The position numbers were made by a program, and so were the translations under genes. From Jaapia argillacea MUCL 33604 (Eukaryota; Basidiomycota; Agaricomycetes; Jaapiales; Jaapiaceae), in contig KL197724.1 in the NCBI GenBank assembly GCA_000697665.1, positions 322,373-386,372 of the forward strand: DNA of 64,000 bases, written 5' to 3'. A model generated the notes under the pieces. That model had not been told where the DNA came from and did no database searches. It was given only the letters and a program-made list of their open reading frames with translations. Positions 1 through 11,035 of the stretch are shown here, in pieces. Each line of letters begins with the position of its first letter. The stretch's first letter is position 1.

Positions 1-37
1 CAGGAGATGAGAACTCTTCCTTCTCCATCCTCTCCCT

Positions 38-669
38 TTGTGTGTTGTATTTCACAGACTTCTCGTTCTCGGTTTTATTAACGATCATATCTCCCCAGCT
101 CTTTACGGAGTCATCGTTGGCGCTGTCGGAATTGGCTCACTCGTCGTCCGGAATTGGGCCATCAAAGCGGTCCAATACACCACGTACGCGTGGGCTCCAG
201 TAGCAGTAATATCACTACTACTGGCGGCTTTTGTCCCAAGCTGCGTCCCATCTATCCCAGATGGCATCACGTCCAGGAATTCAGCGCCCCCAAAAAAACG
301 GATGGTTGGCCGTCTAATATCCGTCTATCTATTCTTCGGATTAGCGGCCTTCTATCACGACTGGGCCCTTGCCGCCATGGTTAATAACTACGTCGGAACT
401 GCTCACAATACCACGGTGATGATTATCTACCTGGTGTTCAAGCATTTGCTCCTTCTGGCATAACGTAAGTTTTCCATGAGGCATCAGGTGGCGTTACTGA
501 AGGTTCTGGACTTTTCACTTGTAGGGTGACCTGTTATAAATCATGGCGCAGAGCCCTCAATTACGACTGGACCAATGTCTGGGTCCTAACTTGTCTCTCC
601 TCCTTCATTGTGACTATCTTTGGACACATTCTTTGGGAATTTTTGGACGCTCTGGGAACCACTCATTAG
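38..669 (+). CDS. 3' end of a multi-pass membrane protein gene
   Basis: The gene is cut off by the window start. A probable acceptor (TTTCACAG at about 50-57) opens an exon that reads to about 430 and contains several hydrophobic segments and a short FFGLAAFYHDWAL stretch. That stretch resembles the segment around the conserved histidine of fungal wax-synthase/MBOAT-like acyltransferases. A good intron (GTAAGT at 465 to TAG at 524) leads to a last exon ending in TAG at 667-669, with a further membrane-like segment (VLTCLSSFIVTIFGHILW). The large exon and the splice at 464/525 are in different frames, so there is either a sequencing indel near 400-440 or a decayed gene. The family call is a guess. 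The membrane topology and the last exon are visible directly. Confidence 0.35.
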
Positions 670-1033
670 GTTACATATCTTGTAATATTATATCCCGTCC
701 TTGTCAATGCTTTCGGGGAACACTTCTTGGAACAATGGAACATCTTGCACATTTACATCTTCGGCATCTTCGTGTTATCAAGAAGCCACATCCTTCAGCT
801 TCTTGAATTAAGATCACACGAACCTTACAACCTTGTCTGATCATGCTCTGAACTTCGATCTTGTCGTCAAACAGTGGGACTTCATGACAAGATAAATGTC
901 TGTCATTGGGTTCAAGATACCAAGTCTTCGTGGAAAGAATAGAAAGCAGTATCACCACTGCTTTGCGACTGTACGGAAAATATAGAGTCCGTAGATTTGT
1001 ATTGCCCTAATCGACGTTGGACTTTGCTGCCTA
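670..1033. other. intergenic, no gene seen
   Basis: About 360 bases between the membrane-protein tail and the 3' end of the minus-strand repeat-protein gene, so a convergent 3' region. Short ORFs on both strands lack start or splice context. I see nothing to annotate. Confidence 0.5.
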
Positions 1034-4000
1034 CTAAAAACGCATGAACGGTAAACGTGGTATGCAAGACCCAAAATTTACACGGCACGTACCCTGCAAT
1101 TTCACGACGCGATGGGTTTCGACATCAATCAGTTCTATTGTCATGTTATTTTCATCGTCTCGACTCTTGAGATCAGGTCGGGAAGCCTTCATATGGGGGC
1201 GTTGGTGGTGGTCTTCATTACAATTTCGTCGCAGGTCAACGTTTTTCGGTTCATTAATATCCTGTACTGAGGATAGGGAGGACATAGGCAGGTTTTTTCC
1301 TCGAAGCGCGGCAGGAGAACGTCCCTCTTCGAGAGATTGGGACGATGTGGAAGATATTGCAGCCCATGAATCAAGTGCCTGTTTGTGACGCCTTGGCGAT
1401 CCACGAGAGTGGCTTGACTGTTCTTGACACCGAAGACATAAGTTCTCCGGGCGACGTCCTGGTGCTTGACAGTATGGAGAAGACACGGAATGCCAGCGAC
1501 TGAGGGATCCGGACGATGTAGATCGACCGCGGGTCCATTCTGTGACAGACTGGTAAGCATGTGGAGACTCTCAGTTGAAGGACAACAAAACCACTCACCT
1601 GGGCGATTCGGGATCCGAGCCGATATACGGCGTAAGGTCGACTTTGGCTGTACCTGTCGAGGTCTGCTGTCGGAGAAAGAAGGAACGGCGGGGATGGCAC
1701 TGCAGATGGAGCTAACTTCGTCTTCCAGCGAAGTTGATTCTAAGGAAGGAAGCCATCAGGGCCAGTGAATATCAGCGGTGAACTCTATACTTGCCTTCCA
1801 CGTCACCGAAGTTATCTTCCGTACAATCTGTTTCGCTGAGTCGACGGACGAAAATGAGCTCACGGGAGTCGACGGTCAAATGCTCCAAGCGGCTGCGACG
1901 AGCTTGCTTTGTGCAAATTGTTGCTACTTGTGAATTGTCTCCTATTGGAGACGCAGGTGACCTACGGAAGTCTACGCATCGCATGGTTAATCAACATCCA
2001 GCACGAAAGAAAAGGGAGCGACGCTTGCGATGCGCAATCAGGGAGGGTCGGGGGAAGAGCTATATTCGTTCTTGATGGGTACTTACGTTGAGGTATCTCT
2101 ACCTTGTGCAAGGCTTCGTCGTCTCCTCGGTTCAGAAGTGTTTTGTCTCCTTCGAAGATGTGATGCACAAAAGTGTCGTCCTCATCCCAATCGGAGACAT
2201 CTTCATCGCCGAAGGGCTGCACCTCATAGTAAGCGTCTCCGTCGTAATAAATAGGCGCAGATAGATCGGAGGGAGTTTGTCGGCCGTCAATAGTGTGTAT
2301 AGATCTGTCGTGAGCCTCGACATCGGACCAGGGGTTCCTCACGACGTCCGGTAACGTGTCACTGGATTTGTAGGGGACGCTCTCAATCCTCCGCGGTGGT
2401 GTCCACGGTCGTTCTTCTGTAATTTCAGGAGAGGATTTCCTCGCCAGAACTGGTGGTGGAATGAGAAAATTCTTTACTGAGGCATGATCGGAGGATTCCC
2501 CAGGGTCTCCTGGAGATATAATTGTCGGTCCTACGTGGTGGGCTTCTGTGAATTTCCAATGAGCCTGATTGTCCAATTCAAGCCGTCCATTCTGGTGGAT
2601 GGTGTGGCCTTGAAGGTTGACATGATCGTCTTGGTCCCGGATAAAGCACCTATCGCCGGATGATCCAGCTATAGTCTCACTCTTTACTCCATAACTCCAG
2701 AAAATACGCCGATCTGCGATATGGCCGAAATCAGAGGCGATCATGTGTCTGGCGATGTTCTCGCCGACCTACCATTGAATACGGGGTCACCAGAGGCTCG
2801 TCCACGATCTGGGTCAATTTCGAATCCACTACCTGAGTCGCTTGAGAATTCATCGACCCGATGCAGAGAAGGAACTCTAGAAGCGGCGTTCCTGCCTAGG
2901 TATCCGTAACTTGTAAGACCCAAGAAAAGGTTGACTGAAGCACACCAACATACCATTAGTTGGGCCTCTCGCAATGGGAGCAAGCGATTGTACCGCTTCC
3001 GGTCTGTATTGGATAAAGACGGCTGGAGTGTGGATGGGTTCCACAGCTTTTGGCTGGTGTTGCATGGCTACTTGCTGTCCCAGGCCAGTAATTTTGACAT
3101 TAAAGGGAATGGCACCTTGGTTCACTAATGGGAGACCAGGTGGCCTCAACATGATTGGAATGAAGGAACTATCCGTGCTGGATGTATCAATATCATCGAC
3201 CCAATGGACAGGCGATGGGCTTCTATCCACAGTTGGGATAGCAGGAACCTGCGTTGGTTCATGTCGCGTATGGGGTGGGACAAGTTGTACACCACGAAGA
3301 GGGGAGGATGGGACCTTTGGCTCAACGCAGTGGGTTTTTGTAGCTCTCCTCTGAGCGTGATGTTCGGATGCCGCAGGTCTAACCTGGTGGTAGTCGCCTC
3401 GGTAGGCTCCTCTTCCACGGTCTGAATCAATTTCAAATCTACTGCCAGAGCTATCTGAACAGTCATCGACCCAGGGCCGAGGAGGTTTCGATTCTGTCCC
3501 AAAAAGCCGTGAGATAGGAGAATTATTCCGACAGGACCGACCTACGAGTAAGCGGTTCTCCTCGAATGTTCCTGAACGGAGGAGTCTGCATGATAACAGA
3601 TTTGTTCCGGGGAGACGTAGGCTGCATACACTCCACCGCCTCAGAATGACTTCGCATTGGCATTTGTTGTCTAAGTTCGCCAACCTTGAGTTGTGGAGCG
3701 CCTTGGTTGGGAGATGGTCCAACAAGCGGTCGAGACATAATTGGGATAAAAGAGCTATCCGCACTTGAGCTATCGATATCATCTACCCAATGGAGAGGAG
3801 AATCATTAGCGGCGGTCTTCGTTCCTAATCGCCAAAAAAGTGTGAGCCTTCAGAAGAGCCTCGCTAGTACGAACGTACGATGAGATGGACCTCCTGCGAT
3901 AATTGGTGCATGAGGAGCCTGTGCTGTCTCAAGTCTCCTCTGACTGAAGACAGGTATTCTACCATTGATGTTTCCCACGACCTTGGGGTTGTGCTGGATT

Positions 4001-4407
4001 GACGCCTGTTGTCCAATCCCACCGGCGATGAACGTGACGCCTTGGTTTGAATGTGGTACATTAAGTGTCCGAAACATGATCGGGACGAAGGAACTGTCTG
4101 TGCTCGAGCTATCGATATCATCGACCCAGTGAACAGGGGACGCTGTCCGACGAGGTCCTAGAAATGAGCGACGAATGAGCGGGAATGCATATTGGCCAGA
4201 GAACACCCTCGAGCTACCATTGGCATGTCCACGAATTGACGTCTTGCGTGTCGCCCGAGCAGCATGTCCCCCAACAAACTGTTCCTTCATCCTCCATCCT
4301 GGGACCTCCGTCTGCATGATCATTCTATTTGCTTCAGATCCAATTGGTGTGGCATTCATCGTGGGTCTCGTCCTCTCAAACGTGACGTGGGAACCTCTGG
4401 AGAACAT
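1034..4407 (-). CDS. 974-residue protein with WVDD-type internal repeats, unknown function
   Basis: Eight exons on the minus strand: 3879..4407, 3546..3824, 2954..3492, 2773..2895, 2087..2713, 1791..1971, 1599..1739, 1034..1539. All introns are GT-AG and the total is 2925 nt, exactly 975 codons. The ATG at 4407 is the first in-frame ATG after an in-frame TTG. I do not recognise the family. The N-terminal half contains three copies of a roughly 90-residue unit with the core HWVDDIDSSSxDSSFxPIM, followed by a proline/glutamine-rich stretch. Two shorter serine-aspartate variants follow (WVDDCSDSSGSRFEI and VDEFSSDSGSGFEIDP). The rest is low-complexity and acidic, with no signal peptide or membrane segment. 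The last exon ends in a compact segment, MTIELIDVETHRVVKLQG. The clean frame across eight exons argues for a real gene. A disordered nuclear or signalling protein is a guess. Confidence 0.75.
3142..4138 (-). repeat. three diverged copies of a WVDD/DSSS coding repeat
   Basis: The copies lie at about 4077-4138, 3738-3798 and 3142-3214, each encoding WVDDIDxSSxDSSFxPIM. Each is followed by similar text with an NQG motif and a GQQ or RQQ motif. Introns interrupt the array between copies, so this is an old exon-scale duplication rather than a recent satellite. Confidence 0.75.
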
Positions 4408-5150
4408 ATTTCTCAAAACACGACTTGAGGAAAGCAAGGAAGGAGCAGATTAGGTATTGGAGGGCACGAGAGTGATGATCTTCACAGCAGGACAGCATAT
4501 TCGTCGTTATAAAGGGTCTCGGGAAGACAAGGCAACGTTGTCAAGAATACCGAGTAGCATAGAAACAGTCTGATGTCTTGTTTTTTGTTATCTCCACTTC
4601 GAGCGTGACAGGTAGGACCTTGTGGGTGCCATACAAGTTAACAAGGGAGGTGATGAACAAATGTAATTGTGGCAGTGGTCGAGGAAGCAAAAGTGGTACA
4701 TAACAACGTGGCTGGATGAGAGGCACCGGCGACAAATGACTTCAACTCTCAGGCCCAGCAATTCCCAAAGTCAAATATCAAGCACTAGTACTGGGGAGGC
4801 GCAATGCAATGGGAAATTTCCAGCGCCACCGTGCCAGTGGCTGATGTTTGTCCGTATATCTTTTTGTCTGAATGCAGTCAAGAACGCCAAGAAGATTTGA
4901 TGGTGACCACAGATAAGAGCGAAGGTCACACCAAGTCACAACAGAAATGTGGTCAGGATGATAGAGAGTCAGCGGTGACAGATATGATTTCAACTTTCAC
5001 CGAGGAAAGGGTACAGAACGGTCAGGTCTTTGAATTGTTCAAGCCAGAATTTTTCCAGAGGTCATGGGTGGTCGGAAAATGTTAGCTTGCGGGGAGTTCA
5101 GAGGGATTTTAGGAATTCTGTCTTGAACACTTTGATCTACGTCATCAACC
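4408..5150. other. intergenic, promoter side of the repeat-protein gene
   Basis: Upstream region of the minus-strand repeat-protein gene. A 93-codon plus-strand ORF at 4804-5085 has no homology I recognise and no convincing splice context. It runs into the sequence repeated on the far side of the gap, so I do not call it. Confidence 0.4.
5053..5150 (+). repeat. left flank of assembly gap, duplicated on the right flank
   Basis: These 98 bases match 5585-5680 (96 bases) apart from two single-base insertions (TTAGC against TTGC, CTACGTC against CTCGTC). The match runs right up to the N run on this side and begins right after it on the other. This looks like two contig ends covering the same locus rather than a biological repeat. 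Confidence 0.85.
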
Positions 5151-5584
5151 NNNNNNNNNNNNNNNNNNNNNNNNNNNNNNNNNNNNNNNNNNNNNNNNNN
5201 NNNNNNNNNNNNNNNNNNNNNNNNNNNNNNNNNNNNNNNNNNNNNNNNNNNNNNNNNNNNNNNNNNNNNNNNNNNNNNNNNNNNNNNNNNNNNNNNNNNN
5301 NNNNNNNNNNNNNNNNNNNNNNNNNNNNNNNNNNNNNNNNNNNNNNNNNNNNNNNNNNNNNNNNNNNNNNNNNNNNNNNNNNNNNNNNNNNNNNNNNNNN
5401 NNNNNNNNNNNNNNNNNNNNNNNNNNNNNNNNNNNNNNNNNNNNNNNNNNNNNNNNNNNNNNNNNNNNNNNNNNNNNNNNNNNNNNNNNNNNNNNNNNNN
5501 NNNNNNNNNNNNNNNNNNNNNNNNNNNNNNNNNNNNNNNNNNNNNNNNNNNNNNNNNNNNNNNNNNNNNNNNNNNNNNNNNNNN
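5151..5584. other. assembly gap (434 N)
   Basis: A run of unknown bases. Because its two flanks are near-identical, the true gap may have zero or negative length. Confidence 0.99.
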
Positions 5585-5680
5585 TTCCAGAGGTCATGGG
5601 TGGTCGGAAAATGTTGCTTGCGGGGAGTTCAGAGGGATTTTAGGAATTCTGTCTTGAACACTTTGATCTCGTCATCAACC
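5585..5680 (+). repeat. right flank of assembly gap, copy of left flank
   Basis: Near-identical to 5053-5150. See that entry. The two single-nucleotide length differences are typical of low-quality contig ends. Confidence 0.85.
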
Positions 5681-7266
5681 CTGTCCCATCTGGCGAGTAG
5701 AATTTTTATTCTCTTGAATGTGTCGACCAGTGGTCTCTCATTTCTGCGAGAGTTTTGTGCAGCTTAGATAACGGAAATTCCCAAACACGGAAATTGTTGC
5801 GACCCAAATGCTCATCCGTTTGCCACGTGGAATGTCACCGACCGTTATCTTGTCACGGGCCTATATGCCGCCATCACGCCGAATACAATCTAAGCGAAAT
5901 CTCACTGGTTTTGGGTGCTGATCAAGCCGCTCCCAGGATGTGGCTGACACGATTTTTGAACCGGCGTTGCGCCTCCCCACTAGTACTCTGAAATACAGTA
6001 TATACGTTTGTGTAACGCAAACCCCATCTACGATTCTCATCATCGAATCCCCGCACCTCCGCACTTACGACATGAACAAACCTGAAGTTTTCTCATGCAA
6101 GTCTCCGCAAAATTTACGTCCGGAAACGGGACGCCTGTTGTGGGTGTCGATGAAAATTGACCGACGGAAAACTTGAGGAAGGCAGCATCTGCATGCACAG
6201 CGACGCCTACGATACCTGGCCATCAGATTTCAAGGTCACAGGCCTAGGGTGGCAAGATGTACGGAAGTCGCTCCTTATTGACTGGATCGCCAAAGAAACG
6301 TAATCCGGGGAAACAGTCTCCTAGCTTGGAAATGACCCCAGAAGACGCGCATACTTGAAAGTGCCCCCCCTCTCCGATCCCGGTGAGATCCACGAAACCT
6401 CCTCAAGGGGGGCATTGGATTGGAGTCTGGCGTCCCAAGAGGAAGGCCTCTGAAATTCTTGGGTGCTCGTCAATGCCTTCAATGTACGATCTGTGGTGTA
6501 GTTTAGCAGGAGTAGATCTTGTTTAACAATGACATTTCTAAGAGAGCTGGTTGTGAAGGCAGCTCTGGGACGAGACTCGGACCACAGGGTTTGGGAATAG
6601 GGAATTCATGGAGGGATTGATCGTGGAGGGCACGGTTCACCTCCAAAACGACGCCAAGATCAAGGTGGCAAAGCCTCTATGAGTCTGCCTTCGCGAATTC
6701 AGGGAGGTGATGTAGCCAGTCAAACCGGTACGAATCGGGTCATACGTACACCTCTCTTCGCACCCAACGCCCGAATATATGACCCTACTGCTTGAGCTGT
6801 TCTGGGCCACCAAGTGGATGACAGTCAAATACTAGTGGAGCCGTTTTGGGGTGAGGATTCCAGTAAAACGTTTGCACGTCAAGGCCAGTCGACTCAACGA
6901 TTCGAGCTGGCATTTTTCAGCCTACAGGGGTAACGAGTTCTCCACGGAGGTCGGGATGAAGTGGATGAGAGAGTCGCGTTGGTCCTCTTTGTCTCCACTT
7001 TGCACGCGTGAAAACGGAGTCAGATAAGGGTCACAAGTGTCAACCCACAACAAAAGAGGCGCCTGTAACGGTGTAACCTGTATCACAGGAACGTCTCTAC
7101 GACAATAAACAAGCTGGAAAGGGCTCTCGATCATGGACAACAGTCACTCTGATATGAAGCCCCACACAATTGCCCATTTCACAAGATATAGCTCATATTG
7201 CCTCGACAGGCCGAGGAAATACCCTCCCTCCTCTCCCTCCGATTAACCTCAGATCCATCCTTAAAC
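5681..7266. other. about 1.6 kb without a supportable gene
   Basis: Scattered short ORFs occur on both strands (the longest is under 80 codons) with no consistent splice chain, recognisable domain, RNA gene or transposon signature. The last 150 bases are the promoter side of the gene starting at 7267. Confidence 0.45.
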
Positions 7267-7965
7267 ATGGTGATGGTCAGTGTTTTGGGCTTGCCAGCAG
7301 ACAATGCAAAAAATCACCAGGTGCGTTTATCCATGCATAGGAATGTATGACAAAGGACTAATAAACATTCCGTCCCCGCAGCCCACGAGCAGCCAATCGA
7401 ACAAGAACAGGCTCTACCTCGCTTTTTACACCAAGACTTACCAATGGGAACCCAGAGTCAGGTATCAAACCGCGCTCCTCGTCACGCCCAAGAAACCAAA
7501 CCCATCACTCGTACAAACGTGGCGATACCACGTCCGAGATAACTTCGTGGAGGGGCTATTGAGATACGAGTTCGAAGGGATACAAACAGTCAATGTCGAT
7601 CGGCGATTGGTGGCATTGGTACATGTTTGTAAGCTGGATCCCGAGATCAGCGGCGTGGGGCTCTCGATGTTGTTAAAGGAGCTAGAGGTCGACGAAGAGG
7701 AGGGAGATATCGGTGCGGTGTATTGGGTGTGGAAAGCAATACGTGTGAGGTTACCTTTTGATTTGAGATGGAGGCATGAAGCTTACGAGGGTGATCTCAG
7801 CATCTAGTTGAAAGGGGGGTAATCTCGCCATTACATCTACGCCCGCAGAAGATCTGGGAGAACGGCTATCAGTTTGCTCAAGCTGTGGAGGGTCGGGAAG
7901 AGGGAAGGGTTCCCACTTGCGATATCTATGGCACCAGGCAGCAATCGGAGGTTGCTCGTCCTTGA
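7267..7965 (+). CDS. small fungal-specific protein, unknown function
   Basis: Exon 1 is 7267..7320 (ATG, 18 codons) and ends at GTGCGT. Exon 2 starts at 7382 after CCGCAG and reads to about 7757. The last exon is 7849..7965 and ends in TGA. The protein carries the pattern NRLYLAFYTKTY...RYQTALLVTPKK and, in the last exon, GRVPTCDIYG. To my knowledge this kind of text is common in small lineage-specific basidiomycete proteins of unknown role. The junction between exon 2 and the last exon is unresolved. One reading is a single intron of about 90 nt. The other uses an 11-nt microexon (7808..7818) and a 30-nt intron, giving a smoother protein (AILERGKIWENG). There is no signal peptide or membrane segment. 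I do not assign a function. Confidence 0.65.
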
Positions 7966-8820
7966 CATCTCCGGCCGCGGTGCGAAGATATTCGTATGCT
8001 CCGAGATGGCCTGGCTGCCCTCGGTTTAAGTTATGCCTATTATTTATTCTTCGAGCTCTTGCGATATTGTGCGGATCTTTCGAAAGTGGTCTTTGGAGAG
8101 ACTATCGCTCCTTGTAAATTATGCTCATTAGCGCCTATGTATTCTTCGAGTTTCTTGCAATGATTTTATGCGGATCTTTCGAAAGTAAATTTTGGAGAGA
8201 AGGTAAAGTAGCGACCATGAGGCCTTGAGGAACGATAGACGCTCTACAAGGACGGATTCGCAGTGACGAAACAAAGATGATCTGCGGAAATATTCCTTGG
8301 AGGCGACCTGTCAACTCATCTATCCAGTAACGCTGAACCAAGGTTGTGCCAGTCCCCGGATGGACGGTATGAGGTTTCGCAATGGTGAAGAAAGAAGGTT
8401 TGCGCATCGAGATCTTCAACTGTGGATCACAGAGATATGATTAACCAGATCCAGGATTGATAAACTTTGTGGTTGCAGACCTCTCCGATCTCGTGGATGA
8501 GGTCGGGTTCGGAAACACAAGAAGCGAACAACAGATCTGAGGGCAAGCTCCCCAAGAGATGGAGATATGGAATCCATTTATAGTCGGCAGCGACGAAAGC
8601 CGAATCTGGTCGGTTCCCAACAGCGACAATGACAGGAAGAAGACCAAGAGAGATAAATCTAGAGGCGAATCCATCCGTCCCATCGAAGGACGTTCAAATG
8701 CGGCAGAGGCATTCATCGAAAGCAGGCGCAAGTAAGATGGTATCCAAATAAGATAATCGAGAATATCTTGAATCTCTATATCGCAAAACAAACAAATCAT
8801 CATGACTTGAATCATCAAGG
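7966..8820. other. intergenic, holds a short imperfect repeat
   Basis: Convergent 3' region between the small gene and the carrier gene. It contains two imperfect copies of an approximately 75-base sequence (separate entry). Minus-strand ORFs at 8135-8419 and 8441-8827 show no domain I recognise and start at non-ATG codons, so they are not called. Confidence 0.4.
8031..8200 (+). repeat. two imperfect tandem copies of an ~75-bp sequence
   Basis: Copy A (about 8031-8101) and copy B (about 8119-8200) share ATTCTTCGAG, TTGC, TGCGGATCTTTCGAAAGT and TTTGGAGAGA in the same order and spacing. The 18-base core TGCGGATCTTTCGAAAGT is identical in both. This is non-coding and its role is unknown. Confidence 0.75.
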
Positions 8821-10072
8821 TCACCACGAGTTGAGTACACGATTGGCCAGCTCAAACCCAAGGAACGTCGCTCCATTCGCAAAAGGAGATCTAATAGAGC
8901 GAGGGAACGGTTAGCCTAAACTCGGAGGGAGTACTGTGGAGGAAGACGAACCGAATCAGTGTGGGGACCAATCCCCTCGAAAATGCCCTCGGGCCTTCCG
9001 TCTTCCACACTTTCCGGACACAGTCCAAAGTCGAAGTATATTTCTGACCTGTTGCTGGTGTGAATCCGTCCGTTTGCATTCGTGATTTTATCATATCTAT
9101 AGGGTATATGACAGCCCAGAGCTACCGTCCCGCCGACGATCAGTATCAAGCAAGGGCTACTCGAGACCAATATATGAATGAGACGTACGGCGTAACCTGC
9201 GGCAGCACCGTAAAGAATGGCGTTGCCCAAGCTAATCTCGTCCCTTCTAATCCCCTTCTTAGCCATCTCACGCTGCACTAGCTTCTCGTACGCCAGGAAG
9301 TAGATGCCGTAGCCAACAGACTCTCTCCAGAGCGTGACGACCTGACCTTTGTAGATACCAGCAATGCCATGGGACTTGGCGATTTTCTTGACAGCATCGA
9401 ACGGACCAGAAAAGACAGGGTTCTTAGCGTCCTGCGTTTGTAGGCCTGCAGCAAATAAGCGAACAAAACAATGAGATAGATCATGTGAGACATACGGATA
9501 CGAAGATGTTCTACTGGTCCTGAAACAACCGAGTTCCCCACACCAGCGAACACACCAGCCAAATACAGCTGTCCATTGGAGAGGAGTTTTCCATCGGGAC
9601 CTCCGACTCCATTGTCTACATTCTGGCTTGCGAATACACGCTTTGTGTATTCCAGAACGCCAAATTGGATCGAGACACAAGCTCCGATGCCGACAAGCGG
9701 TGGCACTGTACCCTGTGGTTCCAAGGTCAATATTAAAGAATGTAGACAAATGACTGGAGATAAAGGACGGACCTTGTAGAATGCAAGGGGACCCTCATTT
9801 CTCAATATCCGACCGGCACAGTCGAGCATACCCTTATAGGTCCCCGCTGCAGATGTTTGCATCCGCTGGGTGAAGGGTAAGCACATCCTCTCCACTACAA
9901 CTATCGCAACGATGCGATTCTACTCACCACTTTTACAATGTCGAACGGTTGCCCGACCAAAACCTATGCCACCGAGTCATTCCACCAACCATCGATCGTG
10001 AAGTTGTCATTAGCATACCTGGGCGATCCCCCCCGCTGTGCCTGCTGTTAAATCTTTCACTGTCTTTGACAT
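8821..10072 (-). CDS. YMC1: mitochondrial carrier protein, Ymc1/Ymc2 type
   Basis: Seven exons (10019..10072, 9928..9963, 9773..9865, 9496..9712, 9189..9445, 8952..9121, 8821..8890) total 897 nt, giving 298 residues, the usual size of an SLC25 carrier. Three carrier repeats are visible, each with a P-x-D/E motif: GQPFDIVKVRMQT (N-terminal), GPVEHLRIRLQTQ (middle) and YPIDMIKSRMQT (C-terminal). The middle signature with its glutamate is typical of the Ymc1/Ymc2 group of inner-membrane amino-acid/oxodicarboxylate carriers, though substrate cannot be fixed from this. The ATG at 10072 gives the expected short N-terminus (MSKTVKDLTAG) with no cleaved presequence, as is normal for the family. All introns are 50-67 nt GT-AG. 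The reading frame is intact. Orthology to YMC1 rather than another amino-acid carrier is likely but not proven. Confidence 0.88.
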
Positions 10073-10547
10073 CGTCGACGTTTTATTCTGTACTTGAAAA
10101 AACAGAGTCCCTCTTTAACCAGTTTGACGATACCGAGCAAAGACAGTGGACACAGCAGACACAGGGACTGAGCAGACGACTGGTCCAATCAATCACAGTC
10201 ATTCCGCTGCAAAAATACGCTCACGTGGCGATTGTAAGGGATTATTACATTCGGCCGACAAGCCCGGTATGTAATTACATAAGATGATAAGATAAGATAG
10301 GACTACAAGGTTTACCTATGCAGTTGCCAATTCAAGACACAAACGATGAACCCTTTCTGATAAAAACATATGGCTACACGGATAATGGACTGTCCTTGAT
10401 GAATATTATTACGACTGCCCGAATACGGTCTCCCCGCTTTTCTCTTCATTCCCCCCAGATTCCGTCTCGCTATCGCGTCGATAATCGTCGCCCTTCAACC
10501 TGGGTAAAGGGCGGACCCAAAGGTTTGTGTGCGGAGGGTGAGCCACC
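10073..10547. other. intergenic, no gene seen
   Basis: Promoter side of the carrier gene and 3' side of the next minus-strand gene. A 112-codon plus-strand ORF (9949-10287) overlaps the carrier's first exons antisense and is not called. Confidence 0.45.
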
Positions 10548-11035
10548 CTACATCTTCGACCCTAGCCCCCTCCTACCCGTTTGTCGGTTGGCCTGAAAGA
10601 ATTGCGCCCTCGCCTTCGCGTCAGCCTCGCGCCATTTCTTTTGTTCGGCAGTAGACTCCATTTGCCAGGCTTTGGCGATAGCCTGCGCCGGGGTCAAGGT
10701 TGGTATGGGCGGAGGTCTTGTTGCATCTTTTCGCGAAGAACGGGGTGGGTGATCTCGTGCCATGATAGGTGGAACGACGGATGCCATACTGTAATGTAAA
10801 ATAGAAGGGTGTGGTTCAGAACGAGGCGCCATCGAAGATTCTGAAAACGAGGGAAGGGTAAGATGGCGCACTCACTGGCGAGGAGATCACAGTGGTTGTA
10901 GGCTAATCTGCCGCTTGCATTTATAAGGGAACTCAAACCTTGACCGAGCCTGGAATGTTTCGGTATTCCTGGCCGTATGACAAGGGTATAACGAGCGAGA
11001 TGGAATGCAACAAATTCACCTAAATAAGCCGCCAT
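10548..11035 (-). CDS. small hypothetical protein (about 150 aa), unknown function
   Basis: The most supportable part is the last exon, which encodes a proline-rich segment followed by a charged helix-like stretch (LTPAQAIAKAWQMESTAEQ, then KKWREADAKARAQFFQANR) and ends in TGA at 10548. Joining it across a short 35-nt intron (10841..10875, GTGAGT to TTTCAG) to 10876..11035 gives an ATG-started frame of 453 nt, 150 residues, with a mildly hydrophobic N-terminus. Alternatives are a start at an internal ATG (10787) with the upstream exon as UTR. I do not recognise the family. The predicted alanine/glutamine-rich helix could be a coiled-coil or a mitochondrial assembly-type segment, but that is speculation. 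Confidence 0.45.

Noticed and set aside
5030-5767. 245-codon ORF spanning the N run
   Set aside because: It exists only because unknown bases are read as open codons.
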